Source: Nocardioides jiangsuensis
GTDB taxonomy: Bacteria > Actinomycetota > Actinomycetes > Propionibacteriales > Nocardioidaceae
DNA length: 64,000 nucleotides
NCBI RefSeq assembly: GCF_019679455.1
Contig: NZ_JAIEZQ010000002.1
Span: 992,001-1,056,000 of the forward strand
Direction: 5' to 3'
A program made the position numbers and the translations under genes. Below are positions 9,708 to 19,044 of the stretch, piece after piece. A model generated the notes under the pieces. That model was not told the DNA's origin and searched no databases. It saw nothing but the letters and a program-made list of their open reading frames with translations. Position 1 is the first letter of the stretch. Each line of letters starts with the position of its first letter.

Positions 9708-10868
9708 ATGACCTCGGTCAACCTCGGTATGCCCGCAGCACCCCCGCCGGTGCTCGCACCGCGGCGGAAGACCCGCCAGATCAAGGTCGGCAAGGTCCTC
9801 GTCGGCGGCGACGCCCCGGTCTCGGTGCAGTCGATGACCACCACGGTGACCTCCGACGTCAACACCACGCTGCAGCAGATCGCCGAGCTCACCGCCTCCG
9901 GCTGCGACATCGTCCGGGTGGCCTGCCCGTCGCAGGACGACGCCGACGCGCTGCCGCAGATCGCCCAGCACTCGCAGATCCCGGTGATCGCCGACATCCA
10001 CTTCCAGCCGAAGTACGTCTTCGCCGCGATCGACGCGGGCTGCGCCGCGGTCCGCGTGAACCCCGGCAACATCCGCAAGTTCGACGACCAGGTCAAGCAG
10101 ATCGCGCAGGCCGCGAAGGACCGCGGCACGTCGATCCGGATCGGCGTCAACGCCGGGTCGCTCGACCCGCGGCTGCTCGAGAAGTACGGCAAGGCCACCC
10201 CCGAGGCGCTCGTGGAGTCCGCGGTCTGGGAGGCGAGCCTGTTCGAGGAGCACGACTTCCACGACTTCAAGATCTCGGTCAAGCACAACGACCCGGTGGT
10301 CATGGTGAAGGCCTACGAGATGCTCTCCGAGCGCGGTGACTGGCCGCTGCACCTCGGCGTCACCGAGGCCGGCCCGGCGTTCCAGGGCACGATCAAGTCC
10401 GCGGTCGCCTTCGGCTCGCTGCTCTCGCGCGGGATCGGCGACACCATCCGGGTCTCCCTCTCCGCCCCGCCGGTGGAGGAGGTCAAGGTCGGCCTGCAGA
10501 TCCTCGAGTCGCTGAACCTGCGGCCGCGCCGGCTCGAGATCGTCTCCTGCCCGTCCTGCGGCCGCGCCCAGGTCGACGTGTACAAGCTCGCCGACGAGGT
10601 CACCGCGGGGCTCGACGGCCTCGAGGTCCCGCTCCGGGTCGCGGTCATGGGCTGTGTCGTGAACGGTCCGGGCGAGGCCCGCGAGGCCGACCTCGGCGTC
10701 GCCTCCGGCAACGGCAAGGGCCAGATCTTCGTCAAGGGCGAGGTGATCAAGACCGTCCCCGAGGCCAAGATCGTGGAGACGCTGATCGAGGAGGCCATGC
10801 GGATCGCCGAGGAGATGGGCGAGCCCGTCGACGGCGAGCCCGGCGGCGCCACCGTCACGGTCTCCTGA
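9708..10868 (+). CDS. ispG: 4-hydroxy-3-methylbut-2-enyl diphosphate synthase (flavodoxin)
   Basis: MEP-pathway iron-sulfur enzyme converting methylerythritol cyclodiphosphate to HMBPP. 386 residues, full length. The N-terminal TIM-barrel part includes [14 protein letters not shown]; the C-terminal cluster-binding part shows the three cysteine ligands C281 and C284 (SCPSCGRAQ) and C316 ([10 protein letters not shown]). ATG 9708 has a strong AAGAAGGA site. It completes the dxr-rseP-ispG cluster. Fe-S binding implies sensitivity to oxidants. Confidence 0.96.
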   Translation: MTSVNLGMPAAPPPVLAPRRKTRQIKVGKVLVGGDAPVSVQSMTTTVTSDVNTTLQQIAELTASGCDIVRVACPSQDDADALPQIAQHSQIPVIADIHFQPKYVFAAIDAGCAAVRVNPGNIRKFDDQVKQIAQAAKDRGTSIRIGVNAGSLDPRLLEKYGKATPEALVESAVWEASLFEEHDFHDFKISVKHNDPVVMVKAYEMLSERGDWPLHLGVTEAGPAFQGTIKSAVAFGSLLSRGIGDTIRVSLSAPPVEEVKVGLQILESLNLRPRRLEIVSCPSCGRAQVDVYKLADEVTAGLDGLEVPLRVAVMGCVVNGPGEAREADLGVASGNGKGQIFVKGEVIKTVPEAKIVETLIEEAMRIAEEMGEPVDGEPGGATVTVS

Positions 10869-10888
10869 CGCGCGCCGTGCGGCTGCCC

Positions 10889-10894
10889 TAGGCT
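10889..10894 (+). promoter_or_regulatory. Candidate -10 box for the MFS transporter gene
   Basis: TAGGCT lies 30 nt before the ATG at 10925, and a GGGGGAG ribosome binding site sits between them. Confidence 0.4.
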
Positions 10895-10924
10895 TCCGGC
10901 GACCACACGGCACGGGGGAGTGCG

Positions 10925-12187
10925 ATGACGGAGGACCCGGGGCGGACCCTGCTGCGGGACCGGGACTTCCAGCGGTACGCCGCGGCCCGGGGCCTCTCGC
11001 TCGTCGGCTCCATCATCACCCTGGTCGCGCTGCCCGTGCTGGTCTACCGGCTCACCGGCTCGGCGTCGACGACCGCGCTCGTGGCCGGCCTGGAGGCGGC
11101 GCCGTACGCCGTGTTCGGGCTGTTCGCCGGGGCGCTGAGCGACCGCTGGAACCGGCGCACGGTGATGGTCGTCGCGGACGTGTGCAGCGCGCTGCTGCTC
11201 GCGACCGTCCCGGTGGCACACCTGCTCGGCATGCTCACCGTCCCGCACGTCCTGGCCGTCGCGTTCCTCGGGCCCACCGTGGGCACCTTCTTCGACGGCG
11301 CGGTGTTCGGCGCGGTGCCGATGCTCGTCGGGCGCTCCCGGATCGCACAGGCCAACGCCTACGTGTGGTCGCTGCAGGGCGTGGTCGAGGTGGTGATGCC
11401 GGCCGCGGTCGGCGTGGCCCTGGCCGTGCTGCACCCGGCGACCCTGCTGCTCGTCGACGCGCTGTCCTTCCTCGTCTCCGCCGCGCTCATCTCGGGCATC
11501 ACCCGGCCGCTGCACGACAGCAGCCGGCAGCGGCCGCCGCTGACCCCGCGGCAGGTCCTCGTCGACATCCGCGAGGGGCTGTCCTACCTGTGGCAGCACG
11601 CCGGGGTGCGCACGATGACCGTGGTCGGCTTCACCCAGTGTGTCGGCGGCGGCGGGTTCGTGGCGCTGATGGTGGTCTGGATCGACCGGCAGCTCGGCCT
11701 TGGCACGGAGGGCCTGCGGTTCGGCCTGGTGTACGGCGCCTGGGCGGTCGGCGGCCTGCTCGCCTCCGTCACGCTGCCCCGGCTGCTGCGCCGTACGACG
11801 CCGGCCCGGGTCGCCCTGGTGGCGCTGCCGGTCTCCGCGGTGCTCGGCGTGCTCACGCCGGTGTGGTCGCTGTGGTGGGCCGGAGCGCTCTCCCTGCTGG
11901 TCTGGAGCGCGGCGTACACCCTGGTCGCGGTGAACTCGATCAGCTACCGGCAGCAGGTCACCCCCGAGCACCTCCTCGGCCGGGTCAACACCGCCGGCCG
12001 GATGCTCGCCTGGGGAGCCGGCTGGACCGGCGGCGCGTTCGTCGCGGGCGCGCTCAGCGGGGTGCTCGGGGTGCGCCCGACCCTGTTCGTGATGACCGGG
12101 GTCGCGTTCGTCGGGGTCGTCGTCGCCTGGACGTCGCCGCTGCGTGCGAACGCGCGTGCCGGCGCCGGCTCCGCGAACGTCGCGTAG
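10925..12187 (+). CDS. MFS transporter, drug-exporter type
   Basis: Integral membrane protein of 420 residues with about 12 hydrophobic segments and the family signature between helices 2 and 3 (GALSDRWNRRTVMV). It resembles the DHA3/macrolide-efflux-like exporters that lack a large loop. Substrate unknown. ATG 10925 follows GGGGGAG. The stop codon TAG forms the first bases of the -10 box of the next gene, so the acetyltransferase can be transcribed independently. Confidence 0.8.
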   Translation: MTEDPGRTLLRDRDFQRYAAARGLSLVGSIITLVALPVLVYRLTGSASTTALVAGLEAAPYAVFGLFAGALSDRWNRRTVMVVADVCSALLLATVPVAHLLGMLTVPHVLAVAFLGPTVGTFFDGAVFGAVPMLVGRSRIAQANAYVWSLQGVVEVVMPAAVGVALAVLHPATLLLVDALSFLVSAALISGITRPLHDSSRQRPPLTPRQVLVDIREGLSYLWQHAGVRTMTVVGFTQCVGGGGFVALMVVWIDRQLGLGTEGLRFGLVYGAWAVGGLLASVTLPRLLRRTTPARVALVALPVSAVLGVLTPVWSLWWAGALSLLVWSAAYTLVAVNSISYRQQVTPEHLLGRVNTAGRMLAWGAGWTGGAFVAGALSGVLGVRPTLFVMTGVAFVGVVVAWTSPLRANARAGAGSANVA

Positions 12188-12190
12188 GCT
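12185..12190 (+). promoter_or_regulatory. -10 box of the GNAT gene (leaderless)
   Basis: TAGGCT overlaps the TAG stop of the MFS gene and is followed by exactly 7 nt and the GTG start at 12198. Confidence 0.5.
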
Positions 12191-12197
12191 CCGCTAC

Positions 12198-13043
12198 GTG
12201 CTCCGGACCCAGCACGGCGTGCGCCTTCTCGGCCCCTCCGACCTCCCCGCGCTGTCGGAGCTCGTCGCGCGCGATCCGGTGGTCAACGTCTTCGTCGACC
12301 ACCGCGCCCGGATCACCCGGCTCGACCCGCGGTGGATGGGCGGCGAGATGTGGGGCTACGTCCAGGACGGCGAGCTCGTCTCGGCCTGCCACGCCGCCGC
12401 CAACCTGGTGCCGGTCGACGCCACCCCCGAGGCGGTCCAGGCGTTCGCCGCCCGCGCGATCCGCCAGCGCCGGCGCTGCGCCACGATCGTCGGCCCGGCC
12501 GACGCGGTCACGGGTCTCTGGGACGAGCTCGAGCACCACTGGTCGCGGCCGCGCGACGTGCGCTGGGTGCAGCCGCACCTGGAGATCGACCGCGCCCCCG
12601 ACGTGGAGCCCGACCCGGGGGTGCGACGCACCCGGCCCGGGGACCTCGACGTGCTCTACCCGGCGTGCGTGGCGATGTACACCGAGGAGGTCGGCGTCTC
12701 GCCGGAGGCCGGGGGAGGCGCGGCGATGTACCGCGCCCGGGTCGCCCAGCTGATCGGCAAGGGCTGGTCGTTCGCGCGCATCGAGGACGGCCGGGTCCTG
12801 TTCAAGGCCGAGGTGGCCGCGGTGTCGCCGTACGCCTGCCAGATCCAGGGCGTGTACGTCGACCCGACCCGGCGCGGCGAGGGGCTGGCCACCTCCGGCA
12901 TGGCCGCCGTGGTGGCCACCGCCCTGCGCGAGATCGCCCCAGTGGTCTCGCTCTACGTCAACGACCACAACACCCCGGCGCGCCGGGCCTACGCGGCGGT
13001 CGGGTTCGAGCAGACCGCGACGTTCTCCACGATCATGTTCTAG
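12198..13043 (+). CDS. GNAT N-acetyltransferase with N-terminal DUF4081-like domain
   Basis: Two-domain protein of 281 residues. Residues 1-135 resemble the DUF4081 domain found in front of actinobacterial GNAT enzymes; residues 140-281 carry a GNAT fold with the acetyl-CoA loop in [15 protein letters not shown] and a C-terminal [18 protein letters not shown] strand. The acceptor is unknown. GTG 12198 is chosen because a TAGGCT box lies 7 nt upstream, arguing for a leaderless message; an in-frame ATG at 12144 lies inside the MFS gene. It precedes proS. Confidence 0.82.
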   Translation: MLRTQHGVRLLGPSDLPALSELVARDPVVNVFVDHRARITRLDPRWMGGEMWGYVQDGELVSACHAAANLVPVDATPEAVQAFAARAIRQRRRCATIVGPADAVTGLWDELEHHWSRPRDVRWVQPHLEIDRAPDVEPDPGVRRTRPGDLDVLYPACVAMYTEEVGVSPEAGGGAAMYRARVAQLIGKGWSFARIEDGRVLFKAEVAAVSPYACQIQGVYVDPTRRGEGLATSGMAAVVATALREIAPVVSLYVNDHNTPARRAYAAVGFEQTATFSTIMF

Positions 13044-13127
13044 CTCGCGGGACGCGCGCGGGAGCGCCGTTCCCGGGCTCCGGAGCGGCAGGGCGAAACT
13101 GGTGTGCGGCGCCGCGAGGCCGCTGGG

Positions 13128-13133
13128 TAGCCT
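13128..13133 (+). promoter_or_regulatory. -10 box of proS (leaderless)
   Basis: TAGCCT is followed by 7 nt and ATG 13141, which favours 13141 over the in-frame ATGs at 13147 and 13153. Confidence 0.5.
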
Positions 13134-13140
13134 TGCGCGC

Positions 13141-14904
13141 ATGATCATGCGGATGTCGACCCTGTTCGTGCGTACCCTCCGAGAGGATCCCGCCGACGCG
13201 GAGGTCCCGAGCCACCGGCTGCTGGTCCGCGCCGGCTACATCCGCCGCGCCGCGCCGGGCATCTACTCCTGGCTGCCGCTGGGCTACCGGGTGCTGCGCA
13301 ACATCGAGCGGATCATCCGCGAGGAGATGGACGGGATCGGCGCCCAGGAGGTGCACTTCCCGGCGCTGCTGCCCCGCGAGCCCTACGACGCGAGCGGCCG
13401 CTGGGCCGAGTACGGCGACAACATCTTCCGGCTCAAGGACCGCAAGGGCGGCGACTACCTGCTCGGGCCCACGCACGAGGAGATGTTCACGCTCCTGGTC
13501 AAGGACCTGTACTCCTCCTACAAGGACCTGCCGCTGTGGATCTACCAGATCCAGAGCAAGTACCGCGACGAGGCGCGCCCGCGCGCCGGCCTGCTGCGCG
13601 GCCGCGAGTTCACGATGAAGGACTCCTACTCCTTCGACGTCGACCAGGCCGGCCTCGACGCGTCCTACGCCGCGCACCGTGCCGCCTACATCCGGACCTT
13701 CGACCGGCTCGGTTTCGACTACGTGATCGTCAAGGCCACCGCCGGCGCGATGGGCGGCTCCAAGTCCGAGGAGTTCCTCGCCACGGCCGCCAACGGCGAG
13801 GACACCTACGTGCGCTGCACCTCGTGCGACTACGCCGCGAACGTCGAGGCGGTCGCCGTACCCGCCCCGGCGCCCGTGTCGTACGACGGGGTGCCCGCCG
13901 CCCACGCCGAGCAGACGCCGGGCACGCCCACCATCGAGACGCTCGTGGACCACCTCAACGAGAAGCTCCCGCGTGACGACCGGCCCTGGGCCGCGGGCGA
14001 CACCCTGAAGAACGTGCTGATCGTGCTCAAGCACCCCGACGGCACCCGCGAGCCCGTCGCGATCGGCCTGCCCGGTGACCGCGAGGTGGACGCCAAGCGC
14101 CTCGAGGGCCAGCTCGAGCCCATCGAGGTCGAGCCGTTCGACGAGAAGGACTTCGCCCAGCACCCGTCGCTGGTGAAGGGCTACATCGGCCCCGGCGTGC
14201 TCGGCGAGACCAACGAGTCCAAGATCCGCTTCCTCGTCGACCCCCGGGTGGCCGAGGGCACGCGCTGGGTGACCGGCGCGAACGTCGACGGCCAGCACGT
14301 GCTCGACCTGGTGGTCGGCCGCGACTTCACTCCCGACGGCACGATCGAGGCCGCCGAGGTGCGCGACGGCGACGCCTGCCCGAACTGCGGCGCGGCGCTC
14401 GAGTCGGCCCGCGGCATCGAGATGGGGCACATCTTCCAGCTCGGCACCAAGTACGCCGAGCCGCTCGAGCTCAAGGTGCTCGACGAGAACGGCAAGCTGG
14501 TCACGGTGACGATGGGCTCCTACGGCATCGGCGTCTCCCGCGCCGTGGCCGCGGTCGCGGAGTACTCCCACGACGAGCTCGGCCTGATCTGGCCCCGCGA
14601 GGTCGCACCCGCCGACGTGCACCTCGTCGCGACCGGCAAGGACGCCGCGGTCTTCGAGACCGCCGCGCGCTACGCCGGGGAGCTCGAGGCGCAGGGCCTG
14701 ACCGTGCTGTACGACGACCGCCCGAAGGTCTCGCCCGGCGTGAAGTTCAAGGACGCCGAGCTGATCGGCGTGCCGACCATCGTGGTCGTCGGGAAGGGTC
14801 TCGCCGACGGCGTGGTCGAGGTCAAGGACCGGGCCAGCGGCGAGCGTGAGAACGTCGCGGTGGCCGACCTCGTGTCCCACGTGGTCGGGGTCGTGCGTGG
14901 CTGA
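13141..14904 (+). CDS. proS: Prolyl-tRNA synthetase (bacterial type with editing domain)
   Basis: Charges tRNA(Pro) with proline. 587 residues, class II synthetase. The N-terminal catalytic core includes [10 protein letters not shown] and the motif 2 region [21 protein letters not shown]-like segment; an insertion of about 170 residues (roughly 225-400) containing TLKNVLIV is the YbaK/INS editing domain that clears mischarged Ala-tRNA; the C-terminal anticodon domain follows ([19 protein letters not shown]). ATG 13141 is set by the -10 box 7 nt upstream. The HAD gene overlaps its last 8 bases. Confidence 0.95.
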   Translation: MIMRMSTLFVRTLREDPADAEVPSHRLLVRAGYIRRAAPGIYSWLPLGYRVLRNIERIIREEMDGIGAQEVHFPALLPREPYDASGRWAEYGDNIFRLKDRKGGDYLLGPTHEEMFTLLVKDLYSSYKDLPLWIYQIQSKYRDEARPRAGLLRGREFTMKDSYSFDVDQAGLDASYAAHRAAYIRTFDRLGFDYVIVKATAGAMGGSKSEEFLATAANGEDTYVRCTSCDYAANVEAVAVPAPAPVSYDGVPAAHAEQTPGTPTIETLVDHLNEKLPRDDRPWAAGDTLKNVLIVLKHPDGTREPVAIGLPGDREVDAKRLEGQLEPIEVEPFDEKDFAQHPSLVKGYIGPGVLGETNESKIRFLVDPRVAEGTRWVTGANVDGQHVLDLVVGRDFTPDGTIEAAEVRDGDACPNCGAALESARGIEMGHIFQLGTKYAEPLELKVLDENGKLVTVTMGSYGIGVSRAVAAVAEYSHDELGLIWPREVAPADVHLVATGKDAAVFETAARYAGELEAQGLTVLYDDRPKVSPGVKFKDAELIGVPTIVVVGKGLADGVVEVKDRASGERENVAVADLVSHVVGVVRG

Positions 14905-15598
14905 CGGCGTCGACGCGGTCATCTTCGACTGGGGCGGCACCCTCACGCCCTGGAAGTCGATCGACCCGGCCGAGGAGTGGGCGACGCTGGCGCGCGCGGC
15001 CGCCCCCGACCGGGTCGAGGAGGCCACCGTGGCGCTGCTGGCGGCGGCCGACGCGGTCTGGGCGCGCTCACGTGACGAGCACCGGTCGGCGACGCTGGCC
15101 GAGATCTGCGAGCTCGCGGGTGTCCCGTACGCCGACCACCACCTCGCGGGGTACCGCGAGTTCTGGGAGCACGCCACCTTCACCGACGACGACGTGCTGC
15201 CGCTGCTCAGCCGGCTCAAGGTCGACGGGCTGAAGGTCGGCGTGCTGTCCAACACCGTCTGGCCGCGCGGCTGGCACGACGAGATCTTCGAGCGCGACGG
15301 TGTCCTCGACCTGCTCGACGGCGCGGTGTACACCAGCGACATCCCGTGGACCAAGCCGTCGCCGGAGGCGTTCGCCGCCGCGGCGGCGGCCGTCGGGGTC
15401 GAGCACCCGTCGCGCTGCGCGTTCGTCGGCGACCGTCTCTTCGACGACATCTGGGGCGCCTCGAACGCCGGGATGCGCACGATCCTGGTGCCGCACAGCG
15501 ACATCCCGGTCGGGCAGGTCGGGCACTCCGAGGGCGACCCCGACGCGGTGGCGCACCGGCTCGCCGAGGTCTACGACATCGTCTCCGCCTGGCGCTGA
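14897..15598 (+). CDS. HAD family hydrolase
   Basis: Probable phosphatase of 233 residues. Motif I is FDWGGTLTP (nucleophile Asp, with the unusual W-G in place of the common LDGTL), motif II SNT in VGVLSNTVW, motif III Lys in WTKPSPEAF and motif [13 protein letters not shown] helical cap lies at residues 20-95. GTG 14897 overlaps the 3' end of proS by 8 bases, so the two are probably translationally coupled. The substrate cannot be told. Confidence 0.85.
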   Translation: MADGVDAVIFDWGGTLTPWKSIDPAEEWATLARAAAPDRVEEATVALLAAADAVWARSRDEHRSATLAEICELAGVPYADHHLAGYREFWEHATFTDDDVLPLLSRLKVDGLKVGVLSNTVWPRGWHDEIFERDGVLDLLDGAVYTSDIPWTKPSPEAFAAAAAAVGVEHPSRCAFVGDRLFDDIWGASNAGMRTILVPHSDIPVGQVGHSEGDPDAVAHRLAEVYDIVSAWR

Positions 15599-15641
15599 CC
15601 CGGCGCCCTCGTCGCCGGGGGACCGGCTTGGCGCGAAGGCC

Positions 15642-15668
15642 CCGGTTTGCCGGGGGTTCCGGTTTGCC
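15642..15668 (+). repeat. Direct repeat upstream of the first M43 protease gene
   Basis: CCGGTTTGCC occurs at 15642-15651 and 15659-15668, 17 bp apart, and is followed by a small inverted repeat (TGCC..GGCA). It lies where a promoter for the secreted protease would be and may be an operator. Function is inference. Confidence 0.35.
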
Positions 15669-15736
15669 TGCAATTGGCAGATGATCCCTGTGGGGGTGCC
15701 GACCGGCTTCCCCGTCGAACAGGGGAGCAGAACCAC

Positions 15737-16660
15737 ATGAACCGAACCACGATGCGTGCCCTGACTCTCGCCGGCGCCACCGCGCTGGCCCTCGGCACCA
15801 CGCTCGCGACCGCCGTCGCCATGCCGACCGTGGAGCGCGGCACCGTCTGCGTCGCGCCCTCGGGCGCCGCCGCCCGCGGTGACGGGGCCCAGCACCAGGG
15901 CACCGACCACCGGGACGTCTCCGCCACCGAGCAGCGGGCGATCGAGCGGCAGACCGCGGCGGCCCTGGCCCGCGACGGCGGCAAGCTGGCCGACGGCGCC
16001 ACGGTCCCCGTCTACGTGCACGTGATGCGCGACGACACCGGCCAGCTCGGCGACGTGACCGACCGGCAGATCCGCGACCAGATCGCGGTCCTCAACGAGA
16101 CTTTCTCCGGCGGCGAGTCGTCGACGGCCTCCGACAGCGGCTTCCGTTTCGAGCTCGCCGACGTGCAGCGCTACGACAACACGACCTGGCACTACGACCG
16201 GGCCAGCGCGAAGTACCGCTCCGAGACCCGGCGTGGTGGCGCGGACGCGCTGAACATGTGGCTCGTCGACTTCGACTACCTCGGCATCGCGACCTTCCCG
16301 TGGGACTACAGCAAGCAGGGCCGCATCGACGGGATCCGGGTGCACTACGACTCGCTGCCGGGTGGCGGCATCGCCAACTACAACCTGGGGGAGACCGCCA
16401 CGCACGAGGCCGGGCACTGGTTCGGGCTCTACCACACGTTCCAGGGCGGGTGCACCGAGACCAACGACGAGGTGAGCGACACCCCGGCGCAGAGCGCGCC
16501 CACCCGGGGCTGCCCGGAGGGCTCGGACACCTGTGACCTTCCGGGGCTGGACCCGATCCACAACTACATGGACTACAGCTACGACTCCTGCTACACGGAG
16601 TTCACCGGAGGCCAGTCCACGCGGATGGCCGAGATGTGGACGGCGTACCGGGCCTCCTGA
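15737..16660 (+). CDS. Secreted zinc metalloprotease, M43 (pappalysin-type)
   Basis: Exported protease of 307 residues. A signal peptide covers residues 1 to about 30 (ALTLAGATALALGTTLATAVA, AxA-type end near residue 30). The extended zinc motif HEAGHWFGLYH begins at H223 (HExxHxxGxxH), and the Met-turn is in NYMDYSYDSC. Several cysteines (GGCTE, TRGCPEG, DTCDLPG, DSCYTE) match the disulfides of the family. ATG 15737 follows AGGGGAG. The next gene is a close paralogue in the same orientation, so this is a tandem duplication. Likely role: extracellular protein digestion. Confidence 0.9.
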   Translation: MNRTTMRALTLAGATALALGTTLATAVAMPTVERGTVCVAPSGAAARGDGAQHQGTDHRDVSATEQRAIERQTAAALARDGGKLADGATVPVYVHVMRDDTGQLGDVTDRQIRDQIAVLNETFSGGESSTASDSGFRFELADVQRYDNTTWHYDRASAKYRSETRRGGADALNMWLVDFDYLGIATFPWDYSKQGRIDGIRVHYDSLPGGGIANYNLGETATHEAGHWFGLYHTFQGGCTETNDEVSDTPAQSAPTRGCPEGSDTCDLPGLDPIHNYMDYSYDSCYTEFTGGQSTRMAEMWTAYRAS

Positions 16661-16679
16661 CCCGCGCGCGACGTCTTCC

Positions 16680-16729
16680 CGGTCGTCCGTACCAGCGAGC
16701 GCTATGAGCCGCGCTGGTACGGACGACCG
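16680..16729. terminator. 17-bp perfect inverted repeat between the two M43 genes
   Basis: CGGTCGTCCGTACCAGC at 16680-16696 pairs perfectly with 16713-16729 around a 16-nt loop. It lies 20 nt after the first M43 stop and can act as an intrinsic terminator without a T run, but the long stem and large loop could also be a protein-binding palindrome for the downstream gene. Confidence 0.5.
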
Positions 16730-16878
16730 CGTGCGTCCCGGGGTGCTGCATGCCTCGGCATCTGCCAAAACCTGCAAAAAGTTCTCCTGCCGGGATGTTC
16801 CTTCTGCGGCATTTGTGCCACAAGATCGCGCTACGGGACACAACCCGGCGTTCCGCGGACAGAAGAGAGCGAACCTCC

Positions 16879-17811
16879 ATGACTCGTGCACGTCTTCGTA
16901 CCCTCGCCGTGGCCGGAGCCATGGCCTTCGTCCTCGGCGGCGTGGTCGCCCCCGCCCAGGCGATGCCCTCCCTCGAGCGCGGCTGCTTCGAGCCGGCGGA
17001 GTACGCCGGGGCCCGCGTCGCCGGTGACGACCAGCGGGGCGCCGACCACCGGGACATCTCCGCGGCGCAGCAGCGCGCCATCGAGAAGCGCACCAGGAAC
17101 GTGCTCGCCGCCAAGGGCACCACCCCGGCGGAGGCGGGCGCCGAGTTCAGCGGCGCGAGCGTCCCGGTCTACGTGCACGTGATGCGTGACAAGGCCGGCA
17201 ACGGCGACGTGACCGACACCCAGATCAGCCAGCAGATCGCGGTGCTGAACAAGACGTTCGGCGGCCAGGAGTCGTCGTCCGCGTCCAACACCGGGTTCAC
17301 CTTCACGCTCGCCGGCGTCGACCGGTTCAACAACGACCAGTGGCACGCCGACCGGAAGAGCACGCAGTACCGCGCGGCCACACGCCAGGGCGGGGCCGAC
17401 GCGCTGAACATCTGGCTCGTCGACTTCAGCTACCTGGGCATCGCGACGTTCCCCTGGGACTACGCGCGCAACCCCTCGATCGACGGCATCCGGGTGCACT
17501 ACGCCTCGCTGCCCGGCGGCAGCATCGCCAACTACAACCTCGGCGAGACCGCGACCCACGAGGCGGGCCACTGGTTTGGGCTCTACCACACGTTCCAGGG
17601 CGGCTGCACCTCCACGAACGACGAGGTCTCCGACACCCCGGCGCAGGGCAGCTCGACCAACGGCTGCCCCGAGGGCCGCGACTCGTGCTCGCTGCCCGGG
17701 CTCGACCCGATCCACAACTACATGGACTACAGCTACGACTCCTGCTACACCGAGTTCACCGGTGGCCAGACGTCGCGGATGGGCACCATGTGGACGGCCT
17801 ACCGGGGCTGA
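16879..17811 (+). CDS. Secreted zinc metalloprotease, M43 (second tandem copy)
   Basis: Paralogue of the preceding gene, 310 residues. Signal peptide at residues 1-30 (LAVAGAMAFVLGGVVAPAQA). The zinc motif HEAGHWFGLYH starts at H227 and the Met-turn YMDYSYDSCYTEF is identical to the first copy, as is most of the catalytic domain; the copies differ mainly in the signal peptide and the pro-region (residues 30-90). ATG 16879 is preceded by GAGCGAACC, a weak ribosome site. The upstream 16740-16870 segment is unusually A/T-rich for this genome and likely holds the promoter. A strong hairpin at 17849-17876 ends the unit. Confidence 0.9.
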   Translation: MTRARLRTLAVAGAMAFVLGGVVAPAQAMPSLERGCFEPAEYAGARVAGDDQRGADHRDISAAQQRAIEKRTRNVLAAKGTTPAEAGAEFSGASVPVYVHVMRDKAGNGDVTDTQISQQIAVLNKTFGGQESSSASNTGFTFTLAGVDRFNNDQWHADRKSTQYRAATRQGGADALNIWLVDFSYLGIATFPWDYARNPSIDGIRVHYASLPGGSIANYNLGETATHEAGHWFGLYHTFQGGCTSTNDEVSDTPAQGSSTNGCPEGRDSCSLPGLDPIHNYMDYSYDSCYTEFTGGQTSRMGTMWTAYRG

Positions 17812-17848
17812 CCGGAGGAGCGGCATCGTCGACGGGGTGACCGTCGTG

Positions 17849-17876
17849 AGGGGTCCCGGGCGAGCCCGGGGCCCCT
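17849..17876. terminator. Bidirectional intrinsic terminator
   Basis: A 12-bp stem (17849-17860 with 17865-17876, one G-U pair) with a CGAG loop followed by TCT lies between the plus-strand M43 gene and the minus-strand ferritin-like gene. Confidence 0.75.
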
Positions 17877-17905
17877 TCTGCGTGCCCGGTCCGCGTGCTC
17901 GGGAG

Positions 17906-18331
17906 TCAGAGCTCGGCGATGCCGGGGAACGCGTCGGGCTTCGCGCCGAAGGACAGCGACCGCACGGCCGCGTCCTCGAGCGCCTCGAGCGCCCACTGGC
18001 GGTTCGCCCCGGACGTGCTGCCCACCATGTCGGCGTACACCGCGGAGCACCGCTGCTCGAGCAGCAGGGCCGCCGCGGTGAGCTCCTCGGTGCTGGTGGC
18101 GGGCGTGGGCAGGTCGTAGCTGACCTCGGAGGCGACCGGCTCGGCCTCGGCGGTGCGCAGCATCGAGACGAGCTGGTCGCGTCGTCCGCGGTGCAGGGTG
18201 TACGCCGTGCGGACCCGGCTCCACAGGTCCGGCTCGGTCGAGACCGAGACCCGTCCGCCGACGACGCCGTACACGTAGACCGCGGCGTGCTCGCCGGCCA
18301 GGGCCGCCTGCATCGCCTCCACGGGGGTCAC
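17906..18331 (-). CDS. Ferritin-like domain protein (DUF4439 type)
   Basis: Cytoplasmic or peripheral helical protein of 141 residues resembling the DUF4439 ferritin-like domain, with the pattern AALAGEHAAVYVYGVVGGR in the first helix and a second long helix around LLLEQRCSAVYADMVG. The Glu residues in the helices could bind metal, but a full di-iron set is not obvious. Its GTG start overlaps the TGA stop of the lipoprotein gene upstream (GTGA), so the two are translated together. Function is not established; metal storage or oxidative stress is only suggested by the fold. Confidence 0.65.
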   Translation of the reverse strand: MTPVEAMQAALAGEHAAVYVYGVVGGRVSVSTEPDLWSRVRTAYTLHRGRRDQLVSMLRTAEAEPVASEVSYDLPTPATSTEELTAAALLLEQRCSAVYADMVGSTSGANRQWALEALEDAAVRSLSFGAKPDAFPGIAEL

Positions 18332-18927
18332 CGTCGTCCACCGCCCCGGCTCGGGTCCACCGCACCGAGGACCACCACGTGCTGCGCGGCGGCCGCGGCC
18401 ATGCTTCCCAGCAGCCGGGCGAACGCGCCGCTCTCCGCGACGAAGGCGTGCTGCTTGGTCGCGTCGGTGAGCTGCTGCTCCGAGGCCACGAGGTCGGCCA
18501 GCGCCTTCGCCGGGTCACGGGGCACCGCGCGCGACGACCGGCGCGACGCCGCGGCCGGGGAGGCGGACGCGGACGGTACGGCGGTCGCGCCGCCGGCCAG
18601 TCCCGGGGGGACCGCCTCGCCGAGCAGCTTCACGTGCGCCTCGTGGGTGCCGACCAGCGGCGCGAGGTCACGGCGCAGCGCGGGGTGCGCGTCCTGCGTG
18701 GCGACGACGAGGTCGAGGGCGGCCCGCTGCCCGGCGAGCGCCTCGGAGGCCACCGCGACGTCCGGGTCGACGTCGGGCCCGCCGCCACGGTGTCGGCCGC
18801 CCCGGCGGGCGGAGTCGTGCTCCGACGTACACCCGGAGAGGCCGGCCACCAGGCCGGCCGCGGTCCCGGCGAGCACCGCACGGCGGGTCGGACGGGCCCG
18901 ACGGGGAAGGGCGGAGCGGGCGGACAC
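18328..18927 (-). CDS. Putative lipoprotein with ferritin-like helical domain
   Basis: 199 residues beginning with a twin-arginine-like and hydrophobic stretch (RPTRRAVLAGTAAGLVAGL) that ends in the lipobox LSGC, so the protein is probably lipidated at that Cys and held on the outer face of the membrane. The remainder is Ala-rich and helical, with a HEAHVKLLGE-like helix resembling ferritin-like folds. GTG 18927 is preferred because TAGAGT lies 7 nt upstream; the open frame runs far upstream but is antisense to rimP and nusA. Overlaps the DUF4439 gene by 4 bases; the pair may form one complex. Confidence 0.65.
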   Translation of the reverse strand: MSARSALPRRARPTRRAVLAGTAAGLVAGLSGCTSEHDSARRGGRHRGGGPDVDPDVAVASEALAGQRAALDLVVATQDAHPALRRDLAPLVGTHEAHVKLLGEAVPPGLAGGATAVPSASASPAAASRRSSRAVPRDPAKALADLVASEQQLTDATKQHAFVAESGAFARLLGSMAAAAAQHVVVLGAVDPSRGGGRR

Positions 18928-18934
18928 GGCGCCG

Positions 18935-18940
18935 ACTCTA
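18935..18940 (-). promoter_or_regulatory. -10 box of the lipoprotein gene (leaderless)
   Basis: On the minus strand TAGAGT is followed by 7 nt and GTG 18927. Confidence 0.5.
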
Positions 18941-18957
18941 GCGTGCCCGACGTCCGC

Positions 18958-18963
18958 TAAGGT
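18958..18963 (+). promoter_or_regulatory. -10 box of the rimP-nusA operon
   Basis: TAAGGT would start transcription near 18970, giving a 75-nt leader before rimP. It lies 18 bp from the divergent lipoprotein promoter. Confidence 0.45.
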
Positions 18964-19044
18964 TGCTGCCACGGACGCACCGGTGGTCTCCGCCGTACGG
19001 CGTCCGTACGCACGCCCGACAACAGCACAGCAAGGAGCTTGCCC

